Shown: in pieces, positions 8,136-16,927 of the stretch
Layout of the letters: each line of letters starts with the position of its first letter
Numbering within the stretch: the stretch's first letter is position 1
DNA from: Gemmiger sp. An120
GTDB taxonomy: Bacteria > Bacillota > Clostridia > Oscillospirales > Ruminococcaceae
Assembly: GCF_002160955.1 (NCBI RefSeq)
Contig: NZ_NFLN01000002.1
Coordinates: forward strand, 124,001-188,000
Direction of reading: 5' to 3'
Length of the DNA: 64,000 nucleotides
Made by a program: the position numbers and the translations under genes
The notes under the pieces: model-generated
The model's input: the letters and a program-made list of their open reading frames with translations, nothing else
What the model was told of the DNA's origin: nothing
Databases searched by the model: none

Positions 8136-8756
8136 TTATCCCGTTATCTGGCTGCGGTACTCCTTCTCCAGTGCGGAGTACCACCGATTCAGCATGGTTT
8201 CCAGACTGGTTTTTCCTTTCCGATCAAAAAAGGCAAGGAACTTGTCCAGCAACTCAGGAAACAAATATTTACCGGTATTTGTCAAGTCCTGGTTGATATA
8301 GACCATCCGAAGGATACGGCCCTGCCGGTCCAGAGGGTTCTTTTTCAGCAGCTCCTTTTCAAAGCAGAAGCGCAGGAATACCACATTCTCGTCGTAGAAG
8401 TCCTCCACCACAGCCGCGCCAATGCTGGTGTAGGTGATGTCGTACACCAAACGGCTCCAGTCAAATTTCTCAGCATAGAGCAGTTTCAGCGCCTTCGCCC
8501 AGTGTTCCTCCGGGATCACCAGCATCCTGTGCTGGGCGGTACTGGAGTAGCCGCGGTAGACGGGCTCCGGCTGTCCCAACAGCTCACTCACACTGTCGGC
8601 GTAGACGAAGCACAACTCCTCATCGAACAGGCCACCGATGAAGTTGCCGTTGCAGTACAACATATAATTCTTGGACTTGGCTGGAGAATAAGAGAGGCTA
8701 TATTCCTGCGAGTCCAGGCTTTTATGTACCTTGTTCAGAAAGTCTATTGATGTCAT
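8136..8756 (-). CDS. Protein with TfoX-N-like N-terminal part
   Basis: A 206-residue soluble protein. Residues about 1-100 (YMLYCNGNFIGGLFDEELCFVYADS, seen in pieces as YCNGNFIGGLFD and ELCFVYAD, later MLVIPEEHW) resemble the TfoX N-terminal fold, a small alpha/beta domain found outside competence regulators too. The remainder is helical and charged and unrecognised. GAGGAG lies seven bases before the ATG at 8756; the start overlaps the leader of the ankyrin gene's stop by no bases. Immunity function is only inferred from location. Confidence 0.5.
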   Translation of the reverse strand: MTSIDFLNKVHKSLDSQEYSLSYSPAKSKNYMLYCNGNFIGGLFDEELCFVYADSVSELLGQPEPVYRGYSSTAQHRMLVIPEEHWAKALKLLYAEKFDWSRLVYDITYTSIGAAVVEDFYDENVVFLRFCFEKELLKKNPLDRQGRILRMVYINQDLTNTGKYLFPELLDKFLAFFDRKGKTSLETMLNRWYSALEKEYRSQITG

Positions 8757-8760
8757 GGCT

Positions 8761-9840
8761 TTACTCCTCAAACTCACCCTCGATCATCCCGTTCAGATAC
8801 CGGCCGGGATCTGCGATGAAGTCATCCCATTTGGCCAGAGGGTGGAATTCCTCATGCTCTATGTCCAGATACCACAGCTTTTTGTCCCTGGGGCTCCACA
8901 GCAGCAGATAGTCGCTGTAGTTGTCCATCTGCACCATCAGGGAGAGCAGCTTCTTCCGTTTCCAGGTCATCTCCTGCACATCCATGAAGGAGTAGAGCTC
9001 CGCCCACTTCACCCATTCCTGATCCGGGAACTCCAGCCGTAGGGGGCCAGTCTTCAAGTATTCCACCAGCTTAGCGGGCAGCTTGTAGGGCATGAGCTGC
9101 CGGATCTTTTCCAGCTCGTTGTGCCATTCCTCCGGCTCCAGCACCTTCAGGTAGTCGGCCATCTCCTGATTCTTGTTCTGCACCGCCACGGTGTAAGGCC
9201 GGTCGCCGTATTTGTCAGCAATGGTGATGTCGGCTCCTTGCTCAATGAGCCAGCGCACCATGGGGAAATTGTTGGAGCGGGCGGCCTCGGTGACAGGGGT
9301 GGAGGCGTAAGGGAACACCATGTCCGGCTTGTGGTAATTGATGTCTGCCCCTTTTTCCAGAAGCAGCCGGGCAAGTTTGGTGTTGCCCTCGGACACAGCG
9401 GCCCGGAATGCCTCGCCGCCAAACTTGTCCACTGTGATCCCAGCTTGCTCCAGCACCGGGATGTTCTCCGGGCGCTTGCCCCAGCGTACTTCCTGGAAGG
9501 CCCGCTCTTTCTGCTTCGAGCTGAGTTTTGCGGCCTGTCCAGCAAAGAGCGCCACCACCTCTGGCCCACAACAGCGGGCGGCGGTGAGCAACAGGGGCTG
9601 TTCCTCTGCCAGACCGGGGTCAGCTCCATGCTCCAGCAGGAAGTGGATCATGGGCACATCATTCCGAAAAACCGCAATCTCCAATGGCATCAGCTTGATG
9701 TATTCGCTGAGCTGGATGGGAACATCTAAATCCAGACCGCCTTGGAGCAGCGCCTCCAGCTTGGGAGTGTCATGGTCACAGATGGCGGCAGCCGTTTCCG
9801 GGAGGGTCTCCCAGCGGCCAATATATGCAATTTGGTACAT
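8761..9840 (-). CDS. Ankyrin-repeat protein with SUKH-like C-terminus
   Basis: A 359-residue soluble protein. Residues about 20-230 contain ankyrin repeats (PLEIAVFRNDVPMIHFLLEHGADP; FRAAVSEGNTKLARLLLEKGADI; PVTEAARSNNFPMVRWLIEQGADI, each a full unit). The last 90 residues (YLLLWSPRDKKLWYLDIEHE, then KWDDFIADPGRYLNGM) resemble the SMI1/KNR4 (SUKH) fold, the most common immunity superfamily of polymorphic-toxin systems. Ankyrin-SUKH fusions fit that role. Two starts compete: ATG 9840 with AGGTG four bases ahead, and ATG 9870, which would overlap the upstream stop. I prefer 9840. Confidence 0.65.
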   Translation of the reverse strand: MYQIAYIGRWETLPETAAAICDHDTPKLEALLQGGLDLDVPIQLSEYIKLMPLEIAVFRNDVPMIHFLLEHGADPGLAEEQPLLLTAARCCGPEVVALFAGQAAKLSSKQKERAFQEVRWGKRPENIPVLEQAGITVDKFGGEAFRAAVSEGNTKLARLLLEKGADINYHKPDMVFPYASTPVTEAARSNNFPMVRWLIEQGADITIADKYGDRPYTVAVQNKNQEMADYLKVLEPEEWHNELEKIRQLMPYKLPAKLVEYLKTGPLRLEFPDQEWVKWAELYSFMDVQEMTWKRKKLLSLMVQMDNYSDYLLLWSPRDKKLWYLDIEHEEFHPLAKWDDFIADPGRYLNGMIEGEFEE

Positions 9841-9866
9841 AAGGCACCTGCTTTCTCGACTTGTAC

Positions 9867-11009
9867 TCATTCATCCCCGAACCGCTCAGCAGCGTCTTTG
9901 TAAACAGTGATGCTCTTAGCCACCTTCTTTTTCTGGCTACGAATGCGGAAATAGTCCCACAGAATGCGCTTCAGTTCCGGGTTCTCCACCTTGAGGGGCA
10001 GCAGGCTGATGAACATTTCGTCGTAGCTTCCATATAGCACACCGCCCCGATTGTAGGTCTGCCATGTCACCGTAGGCTTGCGGCCCTCTGGATCTTTTGC
10101 CAGATCAAAGAGCCACCGCTCATCCAGCTCCACATACCGTTCAAACATGAACCTTGTGTCATAGGTTCCATAGCTATAATCCCCCCAGAAAATCAGAGCA
10201 ATCATTCCATCCGGGCCCAGGCGTTCATAGGTCCAGCCTTCCGGATAACAGCGGTAATGGAGCATTCCCAGCGCATGGAACAAATAGCCTTTTTGCGGCG
10301 TATCCAGAAGGGGCGAATAGGTTTCATACACCTGCTCCTTGGGCTGGGTGATGATCGCCTTCATAAAGACCGGCATCAGCCAGCTGCCGCCGTAGTGTTC
10401 ATTCAGTTCATCAGCCAATGCTTGCAGTCGCTCATCCGGGTTGCGGATCAGGGAGGCGGTCAGCACCACAGCGGGAATTTTCTCTTTTTCCTTTGGTGTG
10501 GCATCCCAAATGCGAAGCCCGTCCGTGATCCACCAGGAGGTGCAGTCATCATCGGAATAAACAGGCGCGCGTTTCAGCTGGGCGATCCGCTGGGTGTTCT
10601 CCGCCAGGAAGCGGTAGACCTCCAGCATTTTAGGCGAGGCTTTCCCCAACATCAAATGGAAACAGAAGTTCAGTTGTTCTATATCCAGTGGCTTTGTGTC
10701 CCCCTCGTCCAGCAGCTGGGAGAGAGTCTTCAGAATAACTGGGGCAATCTGCTCCGATACACAGTCGGAGCAGGCATCCGACATGATATTGCTGCCCATC
10801 CACTTGCCCTTGACCAGCTTGGCCCACAGTGGGGCAGCAGGGGCATACTCCAGCTGCGCCAAAGCCTTCTGAGCAGCCGTTTTGCATTTGCCCTTTTCTG
10901 TATTCACAAGCTGGAACAGCAGTTCGCCGTTTGCTTCATCCTTGCCCAGCTCCAAAATGGCCTGTTCTCGCTTTACGCCCTTGGGGGGCAGTTGTTCCAA
11001 AGTCATCAT
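9867..11009 (-). CDS. Hypothetical HEAT-like protein in immunity cluster
   Basis: A 380-residue soluble protein. The N-terminal 60 residues look like HEAT-type helix pairs (REQAILELGKDEANGELLFQLVN, KTAAQKALAQLEYAPAAPLWAKLV). The middle and C-terminal parts carry conserved-looking aromatic blocks (DDCTSWWITDGLRIWD, FWGDYSYGTYDTRFMFERYVEL) that I cannot assign to a family. GGAGA precedes the ATG pair at 11009. It overlaps the following ankyrin gene's alternative start. Immunity role inferred only from position. Confidence 0.5.
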   Translation of the reverse strand: MMTLEQLPPKGVKREQAILELGKDEANGELLFQLVNTEKGKCKTAAQKALAQLEYAPAAPLWAKLVKGKWMGSNIMSDACSDCVSEQIAPVILKTLSQLLDEGDTKPLDIEQLNFCFHLMLGKASPKMLEVYRFLAENTQRIAQLKRAPVYSDDDCTSWWITDGLRIWDATPKEKEKIPAVVLTASLIRNPDERLQALADELNEHYGGSWLMPVFMKAIITQPKEQVYETYSPLLDTPQKGYLFHALGMLHYRCYPEGWTYERLGPDGMIALIFWGDYSYGTYDTRFMFERYVELDERWLFDLAKDPEGRKPTVTWQTYNRGGVLYGSYDEMFISLLPLKVENPELKRILWDYFRIRSQKKKVAKSITVYKDAAERFGDE

Positions 11010-11019
11010 TCATTTTCTC

Positions 11020-11607
11020 CTATCCCACAATGGTGGTTTCCTTGACAGCCAGATTGTCGTAATCCATGGCGATCAGTTTCCCGGCGGCCTCTGGGGTACA
11101 CATGAACCAGGTGCTCACGCCCCAGGCATCCATCCTTGTGACGGTGAAGAAGTCGGTTTCGGAGGGAGAGGGATTTCTGGCGTCAAGATAGCGGTCGGAA
11201 TAGAGGTAGACCAGATCCACCTCCCGGTCCGGCAGCCACTTGGCCCGGCGTGTACGCGGTTTACCATTTTTCAGAGTCTTTTCCCTGGGGTTCTCAAACC
11301 ACGCCAGTTCCTTGATCTTCAGACCGGTGAAGGTATCCATGAGCCGCTGGGCAATCTCCCGGTGGGTAAATACTCCACAGTCCCAGGAACCCATCAGCCA
11401 TGTCTGTATAAAATCGCCCACCTTGCTGCCAGGAGCAGGCGGCCCGTAGACGCTCTCATCCGCCCACATGACCTCTATCTTTTCACATTGATCTGGCCGA
11501 GGACAAGACTGCTTGTTGCCATAGCGGTACATGATATTTACATAGCCATAGTCTTCGCCGGTTCGGTCATGACCGACGGCTTCCACTTTATAGGCAGTTA
11601 TAGACAT
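11020..11607 (-). CDS. Hypothetical protein in immunity cluster
   Basis: A 195-residue protein that I do not recognise (MSITAYKVEAVGHDRTGED at the start; AWGVSTWFMCTPEAAGKLIA near the end). AGGAGGTG lies eight bases before the ATG at 11607, and the first codons overlap the end of the upstream gene by ten bases, a sign of translational coupling. It ends in TAG, which matters because it shows that TAG works as a stop in this cluster. No signal peptide or membrane segment. Confidence 0.55.
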   Translation of the reverse strand: MSITAYKVEAVGHDRTGEDYGYVNIMYRYGNKQSCPRPDQCEKIEVMWADESVYGPPAPGSKVGDFIQTWLMGSWDCGVFTHREIAQRLMDTFTGLKIKELAWFENPREKTLKNGKPRTRRAKWLPDREVDLVYLYSDRYLDARNPSPSETDFFTVTRMDAWGVSTWFMCTPEAAGKLIAMDYDNLAVKETTIVG

Positions 11608-11993
11608 TGCAGTTCCACCTCCTGAGCCAATACAAATCCACACAGCCCAAGGGAAGAATCAATGACAAATACCCGGATGTGCTCCCGATCCATGCGCTCC
11701 CGCAGTTCCTCGATGCTGCAACAGGCGGGAAAGCCGTAAGAGATGGCCCCGCCCAGCAGGTCTTTGTACTGTTTAAAAAAAGCGTCCACGCTGATCTCAT
11801 CCATGCCGAAGAGGATGTTGTCCTGGACCACATTTTCAAACCAGTGGGCCAGCAGGCCAGTAAAGTGAACGGATACTTTCTCTCCGGCCTCGGTCTGGGT
11901 ATCCATGTGCAGGATGTGGGCTTCAAAGTCAGCGTAGTAGCGCAGGACTCTGTTGTCGTGCAGACCATCAAAAGAGCAAATCAGCGTACTCAT
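11598..11993 (-). CDS. Hypothetical protein in immunity cluster
   Basis: A 131-residue soluble protein of unknown family with a cysteine-containing loop (FPACCSIEEL). Its ATG overlaps the stop of the upstream 70-residue gene as ATGA, and its 3' end overlaps the next gene by ten bases. Such overlaps on both sides make co-translation very likely. No recognisable catalytic motif. Confidence 0.55.
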   Translation of the reverse strand: MSTLICSFDGLHDNRVLRYYADFEAHILHMDTQTEAGEKVSVHFTGLLAHWFENVVQDNILFGMDEISVDAFFKQYKDLLGGAISYGFPACCSIEELRERMDREHIRVFVIDSSLGLCGFVLAQEVELQCL

Positions 11994-12202
11994 AGGGATT
12001 CCTCCTCGTCCATGAGCTGCTCCTGGACCTCTTTGGGCAGGTCATTCCATAAAATATCGTATGTAAAATCCCGAATCTCCGGGTAACACTCTCGTGCGGT
12101 CTTTTCCGCCGTTTCCCGATCCAGGTAGTGCATCTCTTGGTGGAAAAACCAGTTGAGCTTTTCCATCAGCCGATAGAGGCGGATCTGTTCTTCTTGGGTC
12201 AT
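11990..12202 (-). CDS. Small helical hypothetical protein
   Basis: A 70-residue, predominantly helical, acidic protein (EEQIRLYRLMEKLNWFFHQE; LPKEVQEQLMDEEESL). It resembles no family I can name. GGAGCGATCCC precedes the ATG at 12202. It overlaps the next gene by four bases (ATGA). Confidence 0.5.
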   Translation of the reverse strand: MTQEEQIRLYRLMEKLNWFFHQEMHYLDRETAEKTARECYPEIRDFTYDILWNDLPKEVQEQLMDEEESL

Positions 12203-12215
12203 GGGATCGCTCCTT

Positions 12216-12449
12216 TTATTGCAATTTCAGCACAAATCCCCAGATGCTCACCACGATTAGAAGGACACCCAGCAGGAAGAAGATCACCCGCCGGGAGCCG
12301 CGTCCATAGCGGTGAGAATCCGGCTTGCCGGTAGGGTCGCAGAGCCAATTCCAGTTGCGGATTGCTCCAATCAAAATCACGACCCCAATGATCACTGAGG
12401 CAATATACCAATGCTCCTGTAAAAAAGCCGTGATCTGCTCGCTGTTCAT
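12216..12449 (-). CDS. Two-TM small membrane protein, Imm17-like
   Basis: A 77-residue protein with two membrane segments, about residues 13-32 (WYIASVIIGVVILIGAI) and 56-75 (VIFFLLGVLLIVVSIWGFVL), separated by a polar loop ending in GRGSRR. Size, two-helix design and the Arg-rich turn before helix 2 fit the Imm17 family of membrane immunity proteins. It is the only obvious membrane protein of the cluster, so it may guard against a membrane-acting toxin. GGAGGAAACCTAA precedes the ATG. Assignment by pattern only. Confidence 0.6.
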   Translation of the reverse strand: MNSEQITAFLQEHWYIASVIIGVVILIGAIRNWNWLCDPTGKPDSHRYGRGSRRVIFFLLGVLLIVVSIWGFVLKLQ

Positions 12450-12468
12450 TTAGGTTTCCTCCTTCCAG

Positions 12469-12747
12469 TCATCCTTTGCCTTTTTTGAAGTGTCCGCTGC
12501 CTCGCCAGGTGTTGACTACACAGGTGAAGATCTGACCGCAGTGCTTGCATCGAATCATGTGAGCCATAATTTCGTCTGCCCACCCATCCTCAGTCTTTAC
12601 CTTCTCCAGCGGACAGGTGGATTCCTCTGCAATCAGTTCAAATTCACCTTGTTCCACCAACTGCTGGATATAGGCAATACAAGCCAGGTAGTCCTTGGGG
12701 GCATCAAATTTTCTCCATGTTTGAATGTTACGGCAGTGCTCGCACAT
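12469..12747 (-). CDS. Zinc-ribbon small protein
   Basis: A 92-residue protein starting MCEHC with a second pair CKHC near residue 68, together a likely zinc site. Between them lies a helical stretch (DYLACIAYIQQLVEQGEFEL). The ATG at 12747 has GGAGGTG six bases ahead; the frame is open to 12801 but without a ribosome binding site. Proteins of this type occur in immunity arrays; function unknown. Confidence 0.55.
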   Translation of the reverse strand: MCEHCRNIQTWRKFDAPKDYLACIAYIQQLVEQGEFELIAEESTCPLEKVKTEDGWADEIMAHMIRCKHCGQIFTCVVNTWRGSGHFKKGKG

Positions 12748-12778
12748 AATGGGCACCTCCTCCCATAAACGGTTGTAG

Positions 12779-13621
12779 TCAGCCCTGTATCTCAGCGTCA
12801 ACGGGGCCTTTTTTCAGCGTTCCATCCACAGTGATCACATGGCCCCAGAACATATCGTCATCCTCGTACCAGGCGGTAAAACGGCCGCCGGGAGATACTG
12901 TAAACTCGGTGAGGAGGATGCGCCGGGCAAACTCATCCTCGGTGATGGGGTCTTGTTTCGGGTCCCGGGCGGTCTGGTTATTGTCCGCCAGCCACTCGTT
13001 GGCCTGAGCGATGAGCTTCTGGGCAGCCATCGCCCGCAGGGACTTGTCCCACACCTCCTGATCTGCCACCAGTTTCTTCATCACATTGGTGACACGGGTC
13101 CAGGACGCTTTCTTTTCAATCTCCACATCCAACGAGATCCGGACTTCTTTTCCCATCCACTTACAGGTCCCCTCGAATATGCTCATCTCACGATCCAGCG
13201 TGAGGGTTCCCAGCACTTCGTCCTCCAGAAGAATGGGCTTTGTGTATTCCGCCCAAATCTCCTCCAGTGCCGGACAGGGTACGCCTTCCTCCAGTACCTC
13301 AGTGACATACCACTGAGGTTCGTAGAGGGCATCACCTTTCCAGCCGCGGGCTTTGATCCGGTAGATCTGGCCCTTGGTAAACCGCTTGGAATAGTCGCCG
13401 GCATCCCGTTCCTTGTCCGTCAGCGGCCAGCTCAGGTAGCATCGACCGGAGATCGCCTGTCCGGTCTGGACATCCGCCATGGCGAGGGCATGGGTATGCG
13501 CCGCCCAGTAGGTATCCAGAAAGGTTTTGTCCGCGCTGACACCGTCCTGAATCAGTACCAGTTTTTCCTCATCTTCTGGGGCGTACAGGGCAATAAAGTC
13601 CTTGACCGTTCTCTTTTTCAT
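12779..13621 (-). CDS. DUF2262-domain protein, putative immunity protein
   Basis: A 280-residue soluble protein with an N-terminal domain of about 130 residues (a small beta-rich module with TDKERDAGDYSKRFTKGQIY) and a C-terminal DUF2262 domain (LGTLTLDREMSIFEG ... WTRVTNVMKKLV ... DPITEDEFARRILLTEF). It is the intact paralogue of the broken gene at 6677-7516. AAGGAG lies six bases before the ATG at 13621. DUF2262 has no known activity, but is common in such clusters. Confidence 0.7.
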   Translation of the reverse strand: MKKRTVKDFIALYAPEDEEKLVLIQDGVSADKTFLDTYWAAHTHALAMADVQTGQAISGRCYLSWPLTDKERDAGDYSKRFTKGQIYRIKARGWKGDALYEPQWYVTEVLEEGVPCPALEEIWAEYTKPILLEDEVLGTLTLDREMSIFEGTCKWMGKEVRISLDVEIEKKASWTRVTNVMKKLVADQEVWDKSLRAMAAQKLIAQANEWLADNNQTARDPKQDPITEDEFARRILLTEFTVSPGGRFTAWYEDDDMFWGHVITVDGTLKKGPVDAEIQG

Positions 13622-13631
13622 GGCGTTCTCC

Positions 13632-15014
13632 TTACGCAAATACCTGCTGGTATTTCTCTTTCAGTTCCTTGGGCGCTGTCTTGATGACCTTGCTGCCGCC
13701 GTTTTCAGAGGCTGTGCCCCAGATGGCCCAGAGCACATCACGCCACAGGTAGGCCAGCACCCTTTTGTCATTGCCGGATTCTTCCGGCAGGTAATATTCC
13801 AGATGCCCTTTGATCTCCAGCAGAGCATCCAGGCTCTCCTCATTGGCGATCAGGGCGCGGAACTCCTTTGCGGGCTTCAGATTCTGCATGGACTGTACTC
13901 CGTGGACCAGCACCGGCAGGGACTGGGCAGTGAACCCGTACTGCTTGAACAGAATATGCAGGAACTTCTCCTGCAAAGAGGAGTGCTCGTCATCACATCG
14001 ATCCAGGTAATCGCACACCAGCCGCCACCACTTCGGCCCTTCCAGCCCCAGAGCGAACACAGCAAAAGAGCCGGGCATGGCGCAGGCTTCATCCGCGAGG
14101 TTTTGGTACCACTCATACTCCCGCATAGCCAGACGAGCGTATCGCTCTATAGACGGATGCAGATTGGGGTGTTGCACAGCGCAGGCAAAGAGCTGATTGA
14201 CTCCCTTCTTGGGCAAGCCGGGAATGGGCAGATAGATTTTCTCCTTTCCTCTGAACTCCACCGAGTAACTGCGGGGGAATTCCTCCTGCTCCAACACCGC
14301 ACACAGGTAGTCCAGGATTTCAGCATAGCACTCCTCGGTGGAGTCCCTGGCGGTGATGCGGATGGCAGCAAACGCATCATTGGCCGATGCGGTGAAATGC
14401 TCCGTCTTACGCTGCTGGATGTCCTTTGGTAATTTGCCGCTGCCGGCTGTTTTCAGTTGCTTCACCATATCTGGGCGAAGCTGGGAGACCAGGCCGAGGA
14501 TGTGCTCGGTGGTGAGGGATTCAAAACTCTGCCCGTACACCGTATGGCAGACCGCCACATAGCAGGCAAAGCGCAGCAGGCCTTCATCCACATCCTCCGG
14601 CCGCAGCTCCGGCCACACAGTACAAGGCGGGTAAGGCGTAAAATCATCCTCTTTTTCTCCAGCCTCAAAATACCTTTCCTGCACCTGCTTTTCTATGTAT
14701 TTCTCCAATGTATAGCGGATCTCCTGCCAGCCCACCAACCGCCGCAGGGCATCGCAGAATGTAACAGCTTCCTCATAGGGGAATCCCTTCAAAGGCAGTT
14801 TGGACAGATACCGCTCCAGGAGCTGGTTGGGAAGAAAGGGTGTCCCGTTGTGATTTCGCACCACGGTCGGGTAGGCGGAGTGATTTTCACGAGCGGTTCC
14901 GTTCAGCACATCCTGAATGCAGAGATCCGCCTCCGCCAGCACCTCCGGGGAAGTGTCCGGCTTGTGGATCAGATAGTAGCGGTCATGTACGCCATCACGC
15001 TTTGGCAAACTCAT
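13632..15014 (-). CDS. Large helical protein, DUF6138-like
   Basis: A 460-residue, mostly helical soluble protein. It contains EEAVTFCDALRRLVGWQEI, RYFEAGEKEDDFTPYPPC, and RPEDVDEGLLRFACYVAVCH, blocks that recall the DUF6138 family; I hold this assignment loosely. GAGAGGAGACC lies ahead of the ATG at 15014. It sits between a zinc-ribbon/YwqG-like gene and the intact DUF2262 gene. Function unknown; immunity or toxin-antagonist role inferred from context. Confidence 0.5.
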   Translation of the reverse strand: MSLPKRDGVHDRYYLIHKPDTSPEVLAEADLCIQDVLNGTARENHSAYPTVVRNHNGTPFLPNQLLERYLSKLPLKGFPYEEAVTFCDALRRLVGWQEIRYTLEKYIEKQVQERYFEAGEKEDDFTPYPPCTVWPELRPEDVDEGLLRFACYVAVCHTVYGQSFESLTTEHILGLVSQLRPDMVKQLKTAGSGKLPKDIQQRKTEHFTASANDAFAAIRITARDSTEECYAEILDYLCAVLEQEEFPRSYSVEFRGKEKIYLPIPGLPKKGVNQLFACAVQHPNLHPSIERYARLAMREYEWYQNLADEACAMPGSFAVFALGLEGPKWWRLVCDYLDRCDDEHSSLQEKFLHILFKQYGFTAQSLPVLVHGVQSMQNLKPAKEFRALIANEESLDALLEIKGHLEYYLPEESGNDKRVLAYLWRDVLWAIWGTASENGGSKVIKTAPKELKEKYQQVFA

Positions 15015-15028
15015 GGCAAGGTCTCCTC

Positions 15029-16144
15029 TCAGGTTTGCTGATGCTGCATGGATACGATTTGGCAGTCTGGACAGAATTCCACATAGAGCGTGCCCTCCGC
15101 ACAGTCAAACACCGTATCCCACTGGATCTGCGCCAGATACTTCATAGGTTTCCCGCAGTGGGGACAGATGGTATATTCCGCGTCCTGTACCCAGTTGGCA
15201 AAGCCGCCGATGGTGTTCACATCCTGACAGGCCGCGCCGTAAAACAGGGGCACAGGCATCTTGCCCAGCACAAAGGGATTTTCCGTGAGGGCCTTGTAGT
15301 CCTCGGGACTGACATAGCAATCCGTCTTCTCCGCTCCGTCAAAGAGTTCGGAGGGAAAGACCTCCACGCCGCCATCCAGAGCGAACCGGTTGAAGGCGGG
15401 GCCTTTGAGGAATCCCACGCAGCTGGGGCAGCAGGTGGCAGTCAGGACACCATCCAGCCCCAGGAACCGGAGCCGCTCATCCCGGCCATCCAGCACCAGC
15501 ATGTCCACCATGCGTCCGCCACAGTGGGGGCATGTGTCCTCCCGTGCCCGGCCAATGCGGACGGGAGATTTCTCGCCGGTAGTTCCTTTGACCATAGGAT
15601 AGCAGGTATCGAAGTTGAGTTGGATTTTCTGGCCCTCTTTGTCGAAGGTCCAGCCGCCGATCTGTGCATAGCTGGATGGGTCCACATAGAGGCCCTTGCG
15701 CCAGGGCCGGGGATTTCGCTCCAGCTCCAGCAGCGTCTCCATTGCCTTGTCATCTCCCTGCATAGCAAGGCAACTCATCAGGTTAGAAGCCGCGCTGGAA
15801 TATTCCGCAGACAACAGCGCATGAATCAGACCATCCCGCACATCGGCGGGAGCGTGATAATAGATTTCACACGGCCAGAACACCTCTGCGGCCAGTGCCG
15901 CCCGCTGAATCTCCGGGGTGATGGCATCATGGTACCCCAGCAGCTGCCAGAAGTCGGTGAACTCCGGGTCCTCCATATCAGCCAGCCGCTGGATGTTCTG
16001 AATCAGGTTTCTTTGCTTTTCTGTGATTTGTTCCGGTGTCCAAGCAAGAGCAGCCTTCCGCTCCTGTTCAGATTTGCATTTCCAGCACAATCCCTCATAG
16101 CCCAAGGGTGTCCCACAGCCGGGGCAGGTGTACTTCAGGCTCAT
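15029..16144 (-). CDS. Zinc-ribbon protein with YwqG/DUF1963-like C-terminus
   Basis: A 371-residue soluble protein, first gene of the cluster as transcribed. It opens with a zinc ribbon (CPGC then CWKC), has a central ribbon (CPHC then CPSC), and ends with a block (IGGFANWVQDAEYTICPHCG, then MKYLAQIQWD) that matches the DUF1963/YwqG pattern of IGG, WxQ, CPxCG and LAQI. YwqG-like domains occur in immunity and toxin-related neighbourhoods. AAAGGAGT lies eight bases before the ATG. A terminator-like hairpin sits 27 bases upstream of the start. Confidence 0.6.
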   Translation of the reverse strand: MSLKYTCPGCGTPLGYEGLCWKCKSEQERKAALAWTPEQITEKQRNLIQNIQRLADMEDPEFTDFWQLLGYHDAITPEIQRAALAAEVFWPCEIYYHAPADVRDGLIHALLSAEYSSAASNLMSCLAMQGDDKAMETLLELERNPRPWRKGLYVDPSSYAQIGGWTFDKEGQKIQLNFDTCYPMVKGTTGEKSPVRIGRAREDTCPHCGGRMVDMLVLDGRDERLRFLGLDGVLTATCCPSCVGFLKGPAFNRFALDGGVEVFPSELFDGAEKTDCYVSPEDYKALTENPFVLGKMPVPLFYGAACQDVNTIGGFANWVQDAEYTICPHCGKPMKYLAQIQWDTVFDCAEGTLYVEFCPDCQIVSMQHQQT

Positions 16145-16170
16145 ATTCTTTGACTCCTTTCCAAAGATAG

Positions 16171-16218
16171 AAAAACGCCCTGCGACACGCTGTCACTTGG
16201 ACAGGCTGACGCAGGGCG
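16171..16218 (-). terminator. Terminator-like hairpin in the leader of the immunity cluster
   Basis: Read on the minus strand, CGCCCTGCG (16218-16210) pairs with CGCAGGGCG (16184-16176), with an inner CTGTC/GACAG stem, and is followed by TTTTT (16175-16171). This is a standard intrinsic terminator only 27 bases ahead of the first cluster gene. It may end a lost upstream gene or act as an attenuator. Confidence 0.7.
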
Positions 16219-16893
16219 TGAAAAAGCCGCAAGAAAGAAGCCACATCTGCCTCCAGATGCGGTTTCCTCCACAGGCAAAATCCATTTTTTATATAGAATC
16301 AAAGTTATCTTTAACTGATTGGTGTACATCTCCCAAAAACTTCCGCCTACATCACGCATGATTCCATGCGTACAGTGTAAGTTGCTTGTGATATTTTTAT
16401 ATATGGTTAGTTGCTTCTTTCAAATCATAAGGTTGGATGGAGGTTGGATGGTTCTTTTCCATCATACCTAATTACATGGAAATTATCAACTAAAACTTGA
16501 ATAGAAAAATCCCAAAAACAGTTCTCTGTTAGGGAAACACATAGATGATGGCTGACAACGGGCGTACCAATTTTTTGCACGCAATATACACAAAGAAATA
16601 GGTGCTATAAAGCATATTAAAGGCCTTTAAGCCAGCAAACCGAGAGATACGGGCTATAAACAAATTCTAATACTCAAAAACTAATTATTGTAAGAGAAAA
16701 AAGTATTTAGCGTGATTTTTCGAATTTTTCTCACTTCAGTGCCTTCTTCAGAAGAATTTCTCCCTCCGCTTATGATGGCCAATATTCACAAAAGTATATA
16801 ACTATTCTGCAATCTTTAAGAGGGTTGTCCCCACCTTGAGAGATTGTTGGTAATCTTTTCACGATTATTCGTTTCTGATTCCTATAGCGACTT

Positions 16894-16927
16894 AAAGCAG
16901 GCGCGCTACCAGCTGCGCTACACCCGG
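16894..16927 (-). pseudogene. 5' half of a tRNA gene (tRNA-Pro-like)
   Basis: On the minus strand the sequence reads acceptor CCGGGTG, TA at positions 8-9, a D-arm GCGCAGCTGGTAGCGC, G, then anticodon stem CCTGC and TTT, after which homology to any tRNA stops (AAGTCGC). Bacterial tRNA-Pro(TGG) genes share this 5' half. The anticodon, T-arm and 3' acceptor are missing. Confidence 0.6.

Noticed and set aside
16141-16359. 72-codon minus-strand gene ahead of the cluster
   Set aside because: It reads through the terminator hairpin and has no ribosome binding site; it is leader RNA.
16894-16927. Functional tRNA gene
   Set aside because: Only the 5' half is present; anticodon, T-arm and 3' acceptor are lacking.
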